Below, one piece after another: positions 34,206-43,142 of a stretch of DNA of 64,000 nucleotides. This DNA comes from Streptomyces sp. NRRL WC-3605. GTDB lineage: Bacteria; Actinomycetota; Actinomycetes; Streptomycetales; Streptomycetaceae. The notes beneath the pieces are model-generated. The model had not been told where the DNA came from. It saw only the letters and a program-made list of their open reading frames with translations, and did no database searches. Made by a program: the position numbers and the translations under genes. How positions within the stretch are numbered: position 1 is the first letter of the stretch; each line of letters starts with the position of its first letter. Where the stretch lies: contig NZ_LLZN01000067.1 in the NCBI RefSeq assembly GCF_001509795.1, positions 1 through 64,000 of the forward strand, in the 5' to 3' direction.

Positions 34206-34714
34206 TCACGGCAGCCGGGGGAAGCGGGCCTGGAGCGTCCAGACCGCCGGGTTCTCGCCCAGGTCCTCGTGCAGGTCGATCAGGTCGGCGAGCAGGTCGT
34301 GCAGGAAGTCCCGGGCCTCGCGGCGCAGGGCGGCGTGCGAGAAGGTCAGCGGCGGTTCCTCCGCCGGCATCCAGTCCGCCTCGATGTCCACCCAGCCGAA
34401 CCGCCGCTCGAAGAGCATCCGGTCCGTGGACTCGGTGAAGTCCAGCTCCGCGTGCTGGGGACGGGAGGCGCGGGAGCCGGCCGGGTCCCGGTCCAGCGCT
34501 CGACGATGTCGCACAGCGCCCACGCGAAGTCGAGCACCGGCACCCATCCCCAGGCTGTGGACAGCTCCCGGTCCGCCTCGGTGTCGGCGAGGTAGACGTC
34601 ACCGCAGAACAGGTCGTGGCGCAGGGCGCGCACGTCCGCGCGGCGGTAGTCCGTCTGCGGCGGGTCGGGGAAGCGGTTGGAGAGGGCGTAGCCGATGTCG
34701 AGCACGCTGGGCAT
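34206..34714 (-). pseudogene. frameshifted DUF-type hypothetical gene
   Basis: Two open frames join into one protein of about 170 aa: MPSVLDIGYALSNRFPDP ... WALCDIVE from 34714, then LDRDPAGSRASRP ... LQARFPRLP in the next frame to 34206. The break falls at about 34497-34502, where one base of a G/C doublet (expected GAGCGGCTG on the coding strand) appears missing. Both halves look well conserved, with acidic residues and ARDFLHDLLADL. This is either a very recent inactivation or a sequencing error. The family is an uncharacterised actinobacterial one. It is divergent from the M1 peptidase gene 33 bp away. Confidence 0.75.
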
Positions 34715-34747
34715 GGTGTCACGGCTCCCGCTCATAGGATCACCGAC

Positions 34748-36157
34748 GTGTCCCGTACCGCAGCCGCCGTCCCCGCCGTGCTGAGCGCCCTGCTCGCCGT
34801 CACCCTTACGGCGTGCGGCGGGGTCGACGGCACCCCTGGCGGACCCGGCGTGCGCGACCCGTACTTCCCCAAGGCCGGGAACGGCGGCTACGACGTGCGG
34901 CACTACGCCCTCGACCTCTCCTACGAGCCCGCCGCGCGGCACCTCTCCGGCACCGCCGAGATCACCGCGCGCGCCGGCCAGGACCTGTCCGCCTTCGACC
35001 TGGACCTGAGCGGCCTGGACGTCGAACGGGTCGAGGTGCAGGGCCGGCCCGCCCGCTTCAGCCGCAACGGGCAGGAACTGATCGTGCGGCCGCACGACGA
35101 ACTCGACGCCGGCGAGACCTTCCGGACGGTCGTCCACTACTCCGGCACGCCCCGGACCATCACCGACCCTGACGGCTCGGAGGAGGGCTGGCTGCGCACC
35201 GCCGGGGGCGGGGCGCTCGCGCTGGGGGAGCCGACCGGGTCCATGGCATGGTTCCCCGGCAACCACCACCCGTCCGACAAGGCGGCCTACGACATCACGG
35301 TGAGCGTGCCGGAGGGGACCGAGGTGGTCTCCAACGGGGAGCTCGCCGGACGGCGCACCACCGGCGGCCGTACGGCCTTCCACTGGCGTACGGCCGAGCC
35401 CATGGCCACGTATCTGGCCACCCTCGCCATCGGCGACTACACCCTCCACCGGTCCACCGTGCGCACGGCGGCGGGCCACGACCTGTCCGTCCTGTCCGCC
35501 GTCGTCCCCTCCGAGGCCGGGCCCGCCGGGAAGGCGCTGGCGCGGCTGCCGGAGATCGTGCGGTGGGGCGAGGACACCTTCGGGCCGTACCCCTTCTCCT
35601 CCACCGGCGTGATCGTCGCCGGCGAGGGGGACGCCGGGTACGCGCTGGAGACGCAGTACCGGCCCGTCTTCCCCGGCGCCCCCGGCACCGGGCTGCTGGT
35701 GCACGAGCTGGCCCACCAGTGGTTCGGCGACTCGGTGACGCCCGGGAGCTGGCGGGACATGTGGCTCAACGAGGGCTTCGCGACGTACGCGGAGTGGCTG
35801 TGGGAGGAGGAGCACGGCGGCGACAGCGCGCAGGAGAGCTTCGACGCGCTCTACGACCACGGCGAGGACGAGTACGAGGACCTGTGGTCCTTCCCGCCCG
35901 CCGAGCCGTCCGGCGCCGCCCACATCTCCGACGAGCCCGTGTACTCGCGCGGCGCGATGGTGCTGCACAAGATCCGGCAGACCGTCGGCGACAAGGCGTT
36001 CCGGGACCTCGTCCGGGGCTGGACGGCGAAGCACCGCCACGGCAACGCGGACACCGAGGACTTCACGTCCTACGTCGAACGGACGGCCCCCGACGAGGAC
36101 TTCACCCCCGTCTGGCGGGACTGGCTGTACGGGGAGGGCAAGCCCGAGCACCCCTGA
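34748..36157 (+). CDS. M1-family zinc metallopeptidase lipoprotein
   Basis: 469-aa secreted lipoprotein peptidase from GTG 34748. The signal peptide ends in the lipobox LTAC. The N-terminal M1 beta domain is followed by the zinc motif HELAHQWFGD (H319, H323) and E342 in NEGF, the exact HEXXH-x18-E spacing of M1 aminopeptidases. The gluzincin catalytic domain continues to about residue 445. The GxMxN exopeptidase motif is replaced near GSMAWFPGN. It has the compact actinobacterial form without the C-terminal ERAP-like domain. Likely cleaves peptides at the cell surface. Confidence 0.92.
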   Translation: MSRTAAAVPAVLSALLAVTLTACGGVDGTPGGPGVRDPYFPKAGNGGYDVRHYALDLSYEPAARHLSGTAEITARAGQDLSAFDLDLSGLDVERVEVQGRPARFSRNGQELIVRPHDELDAGETFRTVVHYSGTPRTITDPDGSEEGWLRTAGGGALALGEPTGSMAWFPGNHHPSDKAAYDITVSVPEGTEVVSNGELAGRRTTGGRTAFHWRTAEPMATYLATLAIGDYTLHRSTVRTAAGHDLSVLSAVVPSEAGPAGKALARLPEIVRWGEDTFGPYPFSSTGVIVAGEGDAGYALETQYRPVFPGAPGTGLLVHELAHQWFGDSVTPGSWRDMWLNEGFATYAEWLWEEEHGGDSAQESFDALYDHGEDEYEDLWSFPPAEPSGAAHISDEPVYSRGAMVLHKIRQTVGDKAFRDLVRGWTAKHRHGNADTEDFTSYVERTAPDEDFTPVWRDWLYGEGKPEHP

Positions 36158-36178
36158 CGGCATCCGGGCCGCGCCCTC

Positions 36179-36643
36179 TCAGCCCGTCACCTCCAGGTCC
36201 CCCCGTATCGCCGCCCGTGCCGCCCACACCGCCTCCGCGTGTCTCAGGCGCCGTTCCTGCATCGCGGGGGAGTCCAGCGGGGGGTCGCCGGTGGCGAAGG
36301 CGTCCTGGAGGTCCCGCAGGGTGGCGTACACGGCTTCCAAGGCGTCCGCCATCGCCTGCGGCGCGCACAGCAGCGCGCTCTCGCGGGCCTCGTCGCAGCC
36401 CGACGACCGGAACGCCTGGCGTACGGCCGCCGCGCGCTCCCGGCCGCCTCCGGTCAGGGCGGCCTCGCGCATGTCCTCGTAGGCCAGGCGGTACTTGGTG
36501 AGGACGGTGACGTAGATCTGCCGGCGTTCCTGCCGGGTGCGGTCGGCCTGGTCGCGGCGCCAGCGGACGCGGTCGGCGAGGAGGGTCGAGCCGACGCCGA
36601 CGAAGGCGCCCAGGGCCGTGGCGGCGAGAGTCGTCCAGTCCAT
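36179..36643 (-). CDS. single-TM hypothetical protein
   Basis: 154 aa. The N-terminal helix TTLAATALGAFVGVGSTLLA is followed by a basic stretch (RVRWRRDQADRTRQERR) and a predicted all-helical, coiled-coil-like cytoplasmic domain. Topology is like many uncharacterised actinobacterial membrane-anchored helical proteins. It lies 6 bp downstream of the GNAT-Nudix gene on the same strand, so probably one transcript. No known domain. Confidence 0.8.
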   Translation of the reverse strand: MDWTTLAATALGAFVGVGSTLLADRVRWRRDQADRTRQERRQIYVTVLTKYRLAYEDMREAALTGGGRERAAAVRQAFRSSGCDEARESALLCAPQAMADALEAVYATLRDLQDAFATGDPPLDSPAMQERRLRHAEAVWAARAAIRGDLEVTG

Positions 36644-36649
36644 GCCGGG

Positions 36650-37609
36650 TCAGGCGTCCCCGCCGGCGCCGTACGCGGCCAGCAGCCGGGCCAGGTCCGG
36701 GGGCCACAACGGCTCGGTGGGCGAGAGGAGTTCGGCGGCGGTCCACCAGCGCCAGCCGAGGATGTCGCCGGCCGGGCCGAGGTGCGGGCCCGTCGGCTCG
36801 CGGCGTTCGCTCAGCGCCAGGTAGATGTGCTCCCGGCGGCGGACGGCGATGCCCTGGTGGGTGAAGTCGTGGTCCCAGGTGGCCAGCAGCGGTCCCGGCT
36901 CCAGGTCCGTCCAGCCGGTCTCCGCGCGCAGTTCGCGTACGGCGGCCTCGCGGGGGCTCTCGTCGCCGGCGGGGGAGCCGCCGGGGAGCGCCCAGTGCGG
37001 GCCGGCCTCGTCGTCGGCGTAGCGGAACAGGAACACCGCGCCCCCGGGATCGAGCACGGCCACGCGGGCGCCGTCGAGCACGGCCCGCGGAGGGCCGGGC
37101 AGGGACTTGCGCAGGACCGTGCAGGGCCGCCCGTGCTCGCGGTCCTCGCCGTGGCCGATCGCCTCGTAGCCGAGGGATGTCCAGAAGGCGAGGGCCGGGG
37201 CGTTGCCGTCGAGGACGGCGAGGCGGACGCCGGAGCGGCCCTCGGCGCGCAGCCGCTCCTCCACGAGCGTGGCGAGCCGGGTGCCGTGGCCCTGGCGCCG
37301 GGCCGAGGCGTCCACCATCAGCAGCCCGATCCACGGGTCGGGGTCCTCGGGGTCGGGGTGGTGGGCCAGGGTGATCACGACGCCGACCAGCCGTCCGGCG
37401 CTGCGGGCGAGCAGGACCTCGGCGCCCGGCACCGCCAGCTCGTCGGCCAGGGCCGCCGCGACCTGCTCCGGCCGGATGTCGTCCGGGTCGGGGAAGTCGC
37501 CGCTGAGCGCCTGGAACGCGCGGTCGGAGGCGTACAGGGCGGTCAGCTCGGTCAGGAGCGGGGCCGGGATGTCGTGGTCGGCGGTCAGCGGGAGGGGGTC
37601 GAGGATCAC
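36650..37609 (-). CDS. GNAT-Nudix fusion protein
   Basis: 319 aa. Residues 1-165 are a GNAT acetyltransferase with the acetyl-CoA loop VDASARRQGHGTRLATL and NAPALAFWTSLGYE. Residues 180-315 are a Nudix hydrolase whose box reads G-x5-E-x7-REL-x-AE-x-GW. So the first of the two adjacent glutamates is replaced by Ala while the second is kept. Fused GNAT-Nudix proteins are rare, and nucleotide clean-up coupled to acetylation is one possible reading. The start at 37609 is ATG. Confidence 0.85.
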   Translation of the reverse strand: MILDPLPLTADHDIPAPLLTELTALYASDRAFQALSGDFPDPDDIRPEQVAAALADELAVPGAEVLLARSAGRLVGVVITLAHHPDPEDPDPWIGLLMVDASARRQGHGTRLATLVEERLRAEGRSGVRLAVLDGNAPALAFWTSLGYEAIGHGEDREHGRPCTVLRKSLPGPPRAVLDGARVAVLDPGGAVFLFRYADDEAGPHWALPGGSPAGDESPREAAVRELRAETGWTDLEPGPLLATWDHDFTHQGIAVRRREHIYLALSERREPTGPHLGPAGDILGWRWWTAAELLSPTEPLWPPDLARLLAAYGAGGDA

Positions 37610-37654
37610 GGGGGCAACCTATCGGAGGGGCCGGGGCGGACCCCGTGAACGCCG

Positions 37655-37681
37655 GAACCCCCCGGCGGGGCCGGGGGGTTC
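37655..37681 (-). terminator. terminator downstream of terD-like gene
   Basis: 11-bp stem GAACCCCCCGG / CCGGGGGGTTC with a 5-nt loop. Confidence 0.8.
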
Positions 37682-37699
37682 GGGTCGGTACGGGGACCG

Positions 37700-38275
37700 T
37701 CAGACGTTGACGCCGAAGTCCTGCGCGATGCCGACGAGGCCCGAGGCGTAACCCTGGCCGACGGCACGGAACTTCCACTCCGCGCCGTTGCGGTACAGCT
37801 CGCCGAAGACCATGGCGGTCTCGGTCGCGGCGTCCTCCGACAGGTCGTAGCGGGCGATCTCGGCGCCGCCGGCCTGGTTGACGATGCGGATGTAGGCGTT
37901 GCGGACCTGGCCGAAGTTCTGCGAGCGGTTCTCCGCGTCGTAGATGGAGACCGGGAACACGATCTTGTCGATGTCGGCCGGGAGGCCGGCCAGGTTGACG
38001 TTGATCGCCTCGTCGTCGCCCTCGCCCTCGCCGGTGCGGTTGTCACCGGTGTGGACGATGGTGCTGTCCGGCGTCTGCTTGTTGTTGAAGAAGACGAAGT
38101 GGGCGTCCGAGTAGACCTTGCCCTGGGTGTTGACCGCGATCGCCGAGGCGTCGAGGTCGAAGTCCGTGCCGGTGGTGGTGCGGACGTCCCAGCCGAGACC
38201 CACGGTGACGGCGGTCAGGCCCGGAGCCTCCTTGGTGAGCGAGACGTTGCCACCCTTGGACAGGCTTACAGCCAT
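37700..38275 (-). CDS. terD: TerD-family calcium-binding stress protein
   Basis: 191 aa, the usual TerD length. The sequence [20 protein letters not shown] is the hallmark start, and the Ca-binding acidic loops [11 protein letters not shown] and [15 protein letters not shown] are intact. TerD proteins form cytoplasmic membrane-associated complexes linked to tellurite resistance, phage resistance and, in Streptomyces, calcium-dependent development. It stands alone with its own promoter (start at 38275, GGGAGT SD) and terminator. Confidence 0.93.
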   Translation of the reverse strand: MAVSLSKGGNVSLTKEAPGLTAVTVGLGWDVRTTTGTDFDLDASAIAVNTQGKVYSDAHFVFFNNKQTPDSTIVHTGDNRTGEGEGDDEAINVNLAGLPADIDKIVFPVSIYDAENRSQNFGQVRNAYIRIVNQAGGAEIARYDLSEDAATETAMVFGELYRNGAEWKFRAVGQGYASGLVGIAQDFGVNV

Positions 38276-38455
38276 TGTTGGGAGTCCCTTCCCTCGTTGC
38301 GGTACGGCTAGAAGCTACAGCTACCCCTATGAACGCGGGGAGTGGTGCCGCAGTTCCAGGTGTCTTTACTTTCTTTGCCGAAGAACGCCCGCAGGGTGCA
38401 ACCGCCGCCGATATTCGCGTGACGTGGACGGGACACACGCGGGACCATGGACGGC

Positions 38456-38884
38456 ATGTCCGGTCCCCATGTCATCCGCGGCTCCGTCTCCCTCCCGGAG
38501 GCCGAGCTCATGTGGCGTTTCTCGCGGTCGGGTGGCCCCGGGGGCCAGCACGTCAACACCAGTGACTCGCAGGTCGAGCTGCGCTTCGACCTCGCGGCGA
38601 CCGAGGCGCTGCCCGAGGTGTGGAAGCGGCGGGCGCTGGAGCGGCTGGCCGGCCGGCTGGTCGACGGCGTCCTGACCGTACGGTCCTCCGAGCACCGCTC
38701 CCAGTGGCGCAACCGCGAGACGGCCGCCGTGCGGATGGCCTCGCTGCTCGCCGAGGCGACGGCCCCGCCGCCCAAGCCGCGCCGCCCGACCCGCGTCCCG
38801 CGCGGGATCAACGAGCGGCGCCTGCAGCAGAAGAAGCAGCGCGCCCAGACCAAGCGCGGCCGCTCCGGCCGGGACTGGACCTAG
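38456..38884 (+). CDS. arfB: alternative ribosome-rescue factor ArfB (peptidyl-tRNA hydrolase)
   Basis: 142-aa class-I release-factor-like hydrolase that frees nascent chains from stalled ribosomes. The GGQ motif is in SRSGGPGGQHVNTSDS, and the basic C-terminal tail (QQKKQRAQTKRGRSGRD) that enters the empty mRNA channel is present. Either ATG 38447 or 38456 could be the start; the second gives the conserved MSGP N-terminus. Length and fold match ArfB (YaeJ), not full-length RF1/RF2. Confidence 0.92.
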   Translation: MSGPHVIRGSVSLPEAELMWRFSRSGGPGGQHVNTSDSQVELRFDLAATEALPEVWKRRALERLAGRLVDGVLTVRSSEHRSQWRNRETAAVRMASLLAEATAPPPKPRRPTRVPRGINERRLQQKKQRAQTKRGRSGRDWT

Positions 38885-38902
38885 AGGGCCGCCGTCGCGG
38901 AC

Positions 38903-39394
38903 CTAGAGGCCCGCCGTCGTCAGGTCCAGCACGCCCACCGTCTGGCCGCCGGACGTCTCCCCGGTCGTACGGAAGCCCAGGCCGAGGTAGAAGCCCTCCG
39001 GGCCGTCCGGGCCCGGGTGCCAGGTGACGTACAGCTCGCGGCCGCCGCGGCGGCGGATCTCGGCGGCCACGCTCGCGACGGCGAACCGGCCGTAGCCCCG
39101 GCCCTGCTCGCGCGCGTCGATGTTCAGCCGCCACAGCCCCGAGCGGCGCACGCTGCCGCCGTCGCCGCGCCAGTCGATGTCGAGGAAGGCCATCAGGAAG
39201 CCGACCGGGCGCTCCCCGTCCATGATCAGCCGCGGCCAGGCCACGCCCGCGGGGTGGACGTACGCCTCGGCGAGTGACTCCACGACGGGGGTGACCGCGT
39301 GTTCCTGGTCGGGGCGGACCCGTATGCCCGTGGCGGACTCGAGATTTCCAGGTGTGATCTTTTCGAGTCGCGGCGAGGAAGTGAGCGATGTCAT
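38903..39394 (-). CDS. GNAT-family N-acetyltransferase
   Basis: 163 aa from ATG 39394. The core WRLNIDAREQGRGYGRFAVASV is a clear GNAT acetyl-CoA loop, and FYLGLGFRTTGE is the C-terminal strand. The start MTSLTSSPRLEKITP follows the CCCGGG region; a longer GTG form (39448) is possible. Substrate unknown. It is convergent with arfB across a few bases. Confidence 0.85.
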   Translation of the reverse strand: MTSLTSSPRLEKITPGNLESATGIRVRPDQEHAVTPVVESLAEAYVHPAGVAWPRLIMDGERPVGFLMAFLDIDWRGDGGSVRRSGLWRLNIDAREQGRGYGRFAVASVAAEIRRRGGRELYVTWHPGPDGPEGFYLGLGFRTTGETSGGQTVGVLDLTTAGL

Positions 39395-39470
39395 CCCGGG
39401 AGGGTATGCCGCGCGATCATCCGGCGGCGCGGGAATTCCTTTCGCCACGGCCGCTCACCACGCGAGGAGA

Positions 39471-40070
39471 TCACCTCAACTGCCGGTAACGGCCCCGGAA
39501 ATACGTCAGCGGCCCGCCGTCCGGGCTCGGCAGTGAGGCCGTCAGGACCCGGCCGATGACCAGCGTGTGGTCGCCGGCCGTCACGCGCTGTTCGGTACGG
39601 CACTCCAGTGTGGCGAGCGCGCCGCCCACCAGCGGGGCGCCCGTCTCGATGCCGCGGGTGTACGGGATGTCGGCGAAGAGCAGCCGGTCACTGACCCGGC
39701 CCTTCATGGCGAAGCGGCCCGCGATGTGCCGCTGGCTCTCGGCGAGGACCGAGACCGCCCACAGCGGCTGCTCGTCGAGCAGGTCGTCCATGCGGGAGCC
39801 CTCCCGCAGGCTGACCAGCACCAACGGCGGGTCCAGGGACACGGACAGGAACGCGGTGGCCGTCATCCCGACGTCCTCACCGGCCGGTGCGTGCGGGTCG
39901 TCGGGGTCCAGGGGCGGCTCCAGCGCGGTCACCAGCACCACACCCGCGGCCAGCCGTGACATGGCGGCGCGGAACTCGTCGTTGCTCACTCCCTCAGCAT
40001 GCCCGTGAGGGTCGCGGGAGGCGGGGAGGGGGGCGGTGACGGGCTGCGTGGGAGTGGTGAAGTTCGGCAC
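39471..40070 (-). CDS. flavin reductase domain protein
   Basis: 199 aa. FMN-binding split-barrel of the two-component monooxygenase reductase family: FRAAMSRLAAGVVLVTA, GMTATAFLSVSLDPPLVLVSL, and GDHTLVIGRVLTAS. It supplies reduced flavin to a partner monooxygenase elsewhere. The first 27 residues are a variable extension; the start may instead be GTG 39989, where an SD-like GAGGGA is adjacent. Divergent from cdgB. Confidence 0.88.
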   Translation of the reverse strand: MPNFTTPTQPVTAPLPASRDPHGHAEGVSNDEFRAAMSRLAAGVVLVTALEPPLDPDDPHAPAGEDVGMTATAFLSVSLDPPLVLVSLREGSRMDDLLDEQPLWAVSVLAESQRHIAGRFAMKGRVSDRLLFADIPYTRGIETGAPLVGGALATLECRTEQRVTAGDHTLVIGRVLTASLPSPDGGPLTYFRGRYRQLR

Positions 40071-40251
40071 GGGGAAACGCTAATGTCGGCCCTGGCGCGG
40101 GCACATCGGGCCTGCGGACGAGAACGGACCTAGGACTCCGGGCCCACCGTGTTCCGGGGTGATTCGCGGCACCTCCCCACACGCCCCCGGTTTGCGTTCT
40201 GTAAACACACAGGAAAAACGCAGAAACGCCGGTCAATTGTTCACGTTTCTC

Positions 40252-40267
40252 TGTGACTTGAGTCACA
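40252..40267. promoter_or_regulatory. Crp-like palindrome in the cdgB promoter
   Basis: TGTGACTTGAGTCACA fits both the Crp pattern TGTGA-N6-TCACA and the Streptomyces Crp pattern GTG-N6-GNCAC exactly. It lies 80-95 bp upstream of cdgB. Confidence 0.6.
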
Positions 40268-40281
40268 AGGGGCATTAATTG

Positions 40282-40296
40282 TTGACCCTGTGTACC
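40282..40296. promoter_or_regulatory. BldD-box-like site in the cdgB promoter
   Basis: TGACCCTGTGTAC matches the BldD box T-n-A-C-n-C-(A/T)-G-n-G-T-n-A at all but the last fixed position. cdgB is a known BldD target in S. coelicolor. Confidence 0.65.
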
Positions 40297-40346
40297 GAGT
40301 GGGCAGCGCGCTGTGATTCAGTGGCGGGGAACCCAGCAAGGACGAT

Positions 40347-42053
40347 ATGCCGAAGAGCACCCTTGAAGCGCTGCGAGGTCTCGGGGGGAGGGCGAGCATG
40401 GAGACCGAGTCGGAACCGTACGTCCGTCTTGCGACCCTGCGGCAACTGCACCAGGTCATGGCTGACATGAACACGGCTCGCAGCCTGGCCGACACCCTCC
40501 AGACCGTCGCCGACGGCGTGGTCAACGGCCTCGGCTACGAACTCGCCTGCGTCAACCTGGTGCGCCCCGACGGCGATCTCGTCGTCGCCGCCTTCGCCGG
40601 GAACCCGGCCGCCGAGGCCCTGATCACCGGCCGTGTCGGCTCCCGCGACTCCTGGGACCGCCGCCTGAACATGGGCGAGCGCTGGGGGGACCTGGTCTTC
40701 ATCCCGCACACCGAGGGCTGGGTGCTCGACGACGACGACGTCCCGCAGTGGTACACGGAGGGCCCCGCGCCCCGCTTCGAGGACGAGTGGCACCCCGCCG
40801 ACCGTCTCTTCGCCCCGATGTACACGCCCGGCGTGCACGGCGGCGCGTGCGGCGAGCTGATCGGCGTGCTCTCGGTGGACCGCCCGCGCAACGGGCGGCT
40901 GCCCGGCGCGTGGGGGCGCGAGGCGCTCCAGATGTACGCGTTCCAGGCCGCCATCGCCATCAGCAACGCACGTCTACGCGCGAATATGCAGCGGGCCCTG
41001 GTCCGCCTCGAGCGCGACCAGCAGGCGCTGCGGGCCAGCGAGGAGAGCTTCCGGCAGGCCTTCGAGTACGCGCCCTCCGGCATGGCCATCGCCGAGATGG
41101 GCGGCGACCAGCACGGCCGCATCCTGCGCACCAACGACGCCCTGTGCCGGCTGCTCGGCCGCCCGGCCTCCGCGATGCGCCGCTACTCCTTCTCCGACCT
41201 GGTCCACCCCGAGGACATCGGCACCCTGCTGCGCACGTCCGCCGAGGGCGGCCGGGCCGAGCTGCGGCTCGCCCGCCGGGACGGCACCTACGTCTGGGTC
41301 TCCCTGCGCAACAGCGTCGTCGCGGACGCCGCCGACGGCCCGCGCTTCCTCCTCACCCACGTCGAGGACATCGAGGAGCGCAAGCGCCGCGAGCTCCAGC
41401 TCGCCCACCGCGCCTCCCACGACTCGCTCACCGGCCTTCCGAACTCCGCCGAGCTGCGCTCGCGCCTGTCCGCCCGGCTGTGCAAGCGCCCGGCGCACGC
41501 CGGAGCCCTGGAGTCCACGGACGCCGCCTACGGGCACCCGGCCGTCTTCGACGCCAACGGGCACGGCTTCGACTTCCCCGGTTCGGCGGCGCTGGACGCC
41601 TACGACCACCACGTGCACACCGTCGCGCCGGAGGAGTCCGAGCGCGACGACGGCACCAAGGGCCTCGCGGTGCTCTTCTGCGACCTCGACGGCTTCAAGT
41701 CGATCAACGACCGGTTCGGGCACAACGCGGGTGACTCGGTCCTCATCGAGGTGGCCCGGCGGCTGACCCGTGGCGTACGCGACGGCGACACGGTCGCCCG
41801 GCTCGGCGGCGACGAGTTCGTGATCCTCGCCGACGGGCTCGGCCGGGCCGACGCCCAGGACCTCGCAGTCCGGCTGCGCAACGAGATCATCCAGCCCATC
41901 CGGGCCGAGGGGCGGGCCGTGCGCGTCGGCGCCAGCTTCGGCATCGGATGGGCACACTGCGGAATGACCGCGGACGAAGTGTTGAAGTCCGCCGACGAGC
42001 GGATGTACGTAGAGAAACGATCTCGTCCCAAACAGCACAGACGGGCGGGATGA
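40347..42053 (+). CDS. cdgB: diguanylate cyclase CdgB (GAF-PAS-GGDEF)
   Basis: 568-aa soluble c-di-GMP synthase. GAF domain at about residues 30-200, coiled-coil, PAS/PAC at about 225-345, and GGDEF at about 350-565. The active site GGDEF is intact at 487-491, and the product-inhibition I-site RDGD lies exactly five residues before it, so both catalysis and feedback inhibition are expected. An unusual 60-residue insertion (about 385-440, rich in His/Asp) splits the start of the GGDEF domain. c-di-GMP made here would feed BldD and delay sporulation. Confidence 0.93.
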   Translation: MPKSTLEALRGLGGRASMETESEPYVRLATLRQLHQVMADMNTARSLADTLQTVADGVVNGLGYELACVNLVRPDGDLVVAAFAGNPAAEALITGRVGSRDSWDRRLNMGERWGDLVFIPHTEGWVLDDDDVPQWYTEGPAPRFEDEWHPADRLFAPMYTPGVHGGACGELIGVLSVDRPRNGRLPGAWGREALQMYAFQAAIAISNARLRANMQRALVRLERDQQALRASEESFRQAFEYAPSGMAIAEMGGDQHGRILRTNDALCRLLGRPASAMRRYSFSDLVHPEDIGTLLRTSAEGGRAELRLARRDGTYVWVSLRNSVVADAADGPRFLLTHVEDIEERKRRELQLAHRASHDSLTGLPNSAELRSRLSARLCKRPAHAGALESTDAAYGHPAVFDANGHGFDFPGSAALDAYDHHVHTVAPEESERDDGTKGLAVLFCDLDGFKSINDRFGHNAGDSVLIEVARRLTRGVRDGDTVARLGGDEFVILADGLGRADAQDLAVRLRNEIIQPIRAEGRAVRVGASFGIGWAHCGMTADEVLKSADERMYVEKRSRPKQHRRAG

Positions 42054-42170
42054 AGTCCAGGTCGGCGGGCTGGTGCGGTGTGAGTCACCCGTTTGGGCGC
42101 ACAGGAGCGGGTAGGCTCGCCCTTCTGACCCCATGCATCGCAGCCCGCACCTGGTGAGGAGTACCAAGGG

Positions 42171-43121
42171 ATGACGTCCGGCAACAACGGCGCCACTACG
42201 CCCGAGGACGACGACCCGTTCGGCTACCTCTACGCCGACGGGCAGGCCAATGGCGCCCAGCCGCCGTCCGGTGGCTACGGCTACCCGAACGCGGTGAACC
42301 GGGTGCGTACGGTCGGCCAGCGCCAGTACGGCCAGCAGGGCCCGCAGCCGGGGGCCGGGTACGGCCAGACACCGCAGCAGCAGGGCTCCTACGGCCAGCC
42401 GAACGCGCACTACGCGGCCCCGGAGACCCTGCCCGGCGGAGCGCCGACGACCCAGACGTCGTACAGCACCGGCACCGGATCCGGCGGCCGCGGCCGCGGG
42501 CCCAACACCAAGGGCCTGCTGATCGGCGCCATCGCCGTCGTCGCGGCGGTCGTCATCGGCATCGGCGTGGCCATGCTGGGCGGCGACGACGACAAGGACG
42601 CCAAGGGCGACGACACGCCGGCGACCCCGACCCAGTCCCAGACGAAGGACTCCGGGCCGTCGAAGACCGCCGACCCCGGCGACGAGGTCGAGCTGCCGAA
42701 GAGCGACGCCAAGACGCTGGCCCTCGGCGGCACCGCGGCCACCGCGTCCGACGTCAAGGGCGCCCAGGCGGACGGCGGCGTGTACGTCACCGGCTTCAAC
42801 CAGGCCGGCTCGTCGGTCACCTGGACGGTGAACGGCATCCCGAAGGGCGGCAAGTACACCGTCTACGTCGGCTACAGCGTCCCGGGCAAGGACGGCAACG
42901 CCACGCTGACCGTCAACGGCACGCCCTCCACCGCTCCGGTCAACCTCAAGAACTACGCGCACGCGGCCGAGGGCGACTACGAGAAGGGCTGGACGAAGAC
43001 CTACAACTACATCCAGCTCAACAAGGGCACGAACACGATCAAGGTGTCGTGCGAGGAGGGCAACCAGTGCGACGCCCTGCTCGACCAGGTGTGGCTCGTC
43101 AAGGGCTGGGTCAAGTCCTGA
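42171..43121 (+). CDS. membrane-anchored carbohydrate-binding-module protein
   Basis: 316 aa. The cytoplasmic N-terminus (1-105) is a Gly/Tyr/Gln/Pro-rich low-complexity region (YGQQGPQPGAGYGQTPQQQG). One TM helix (LIGAIAVVAAVVIGIGVAML) and a Thr/Ser/Asp linker lead to a C-terminal beta-sandwich resembling CBM35/CBM6 (VTWTVNGIPKGGKYTVYVGY, GTNTIKVSCEEGNQCDALLDQVWL). It probably senses or binds cell-wall or external glycans. SD GAGGAG upstream of ATG 42171. Confidence 0.85.
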   Translation: MTSGNNGATTPEDDDPFGYLYADGQANGAQPPSGGYGYPNAVNRVRTVGQRQYGQQGPQPGAGYGQTPQQQGSYGQPNAHYAAPETLPGGAPTTQTSYSTGTGSGGRGRGPNTKGLLIGAIAVVAAVVIGIGVAMLGGDDDKDAKGDDTPATPTQSQTKDSGPSKTADPGDEVELPKSDAKTLALGGTAATASDVKGAQADGGVYVTGFNQAGSSVTWTVNGIPKGGKYTVYVGYSVPGKDGNATLTVNGTPSTAPVNLKNYAHAAEGDYEKGWTKTYNYIQLNKGTNTIKVSCEEGNQCDALLDQVWLVKGWVKS

Positions 43122-43142
43122 GCCCCGTGGCCCGCGAAGCCG

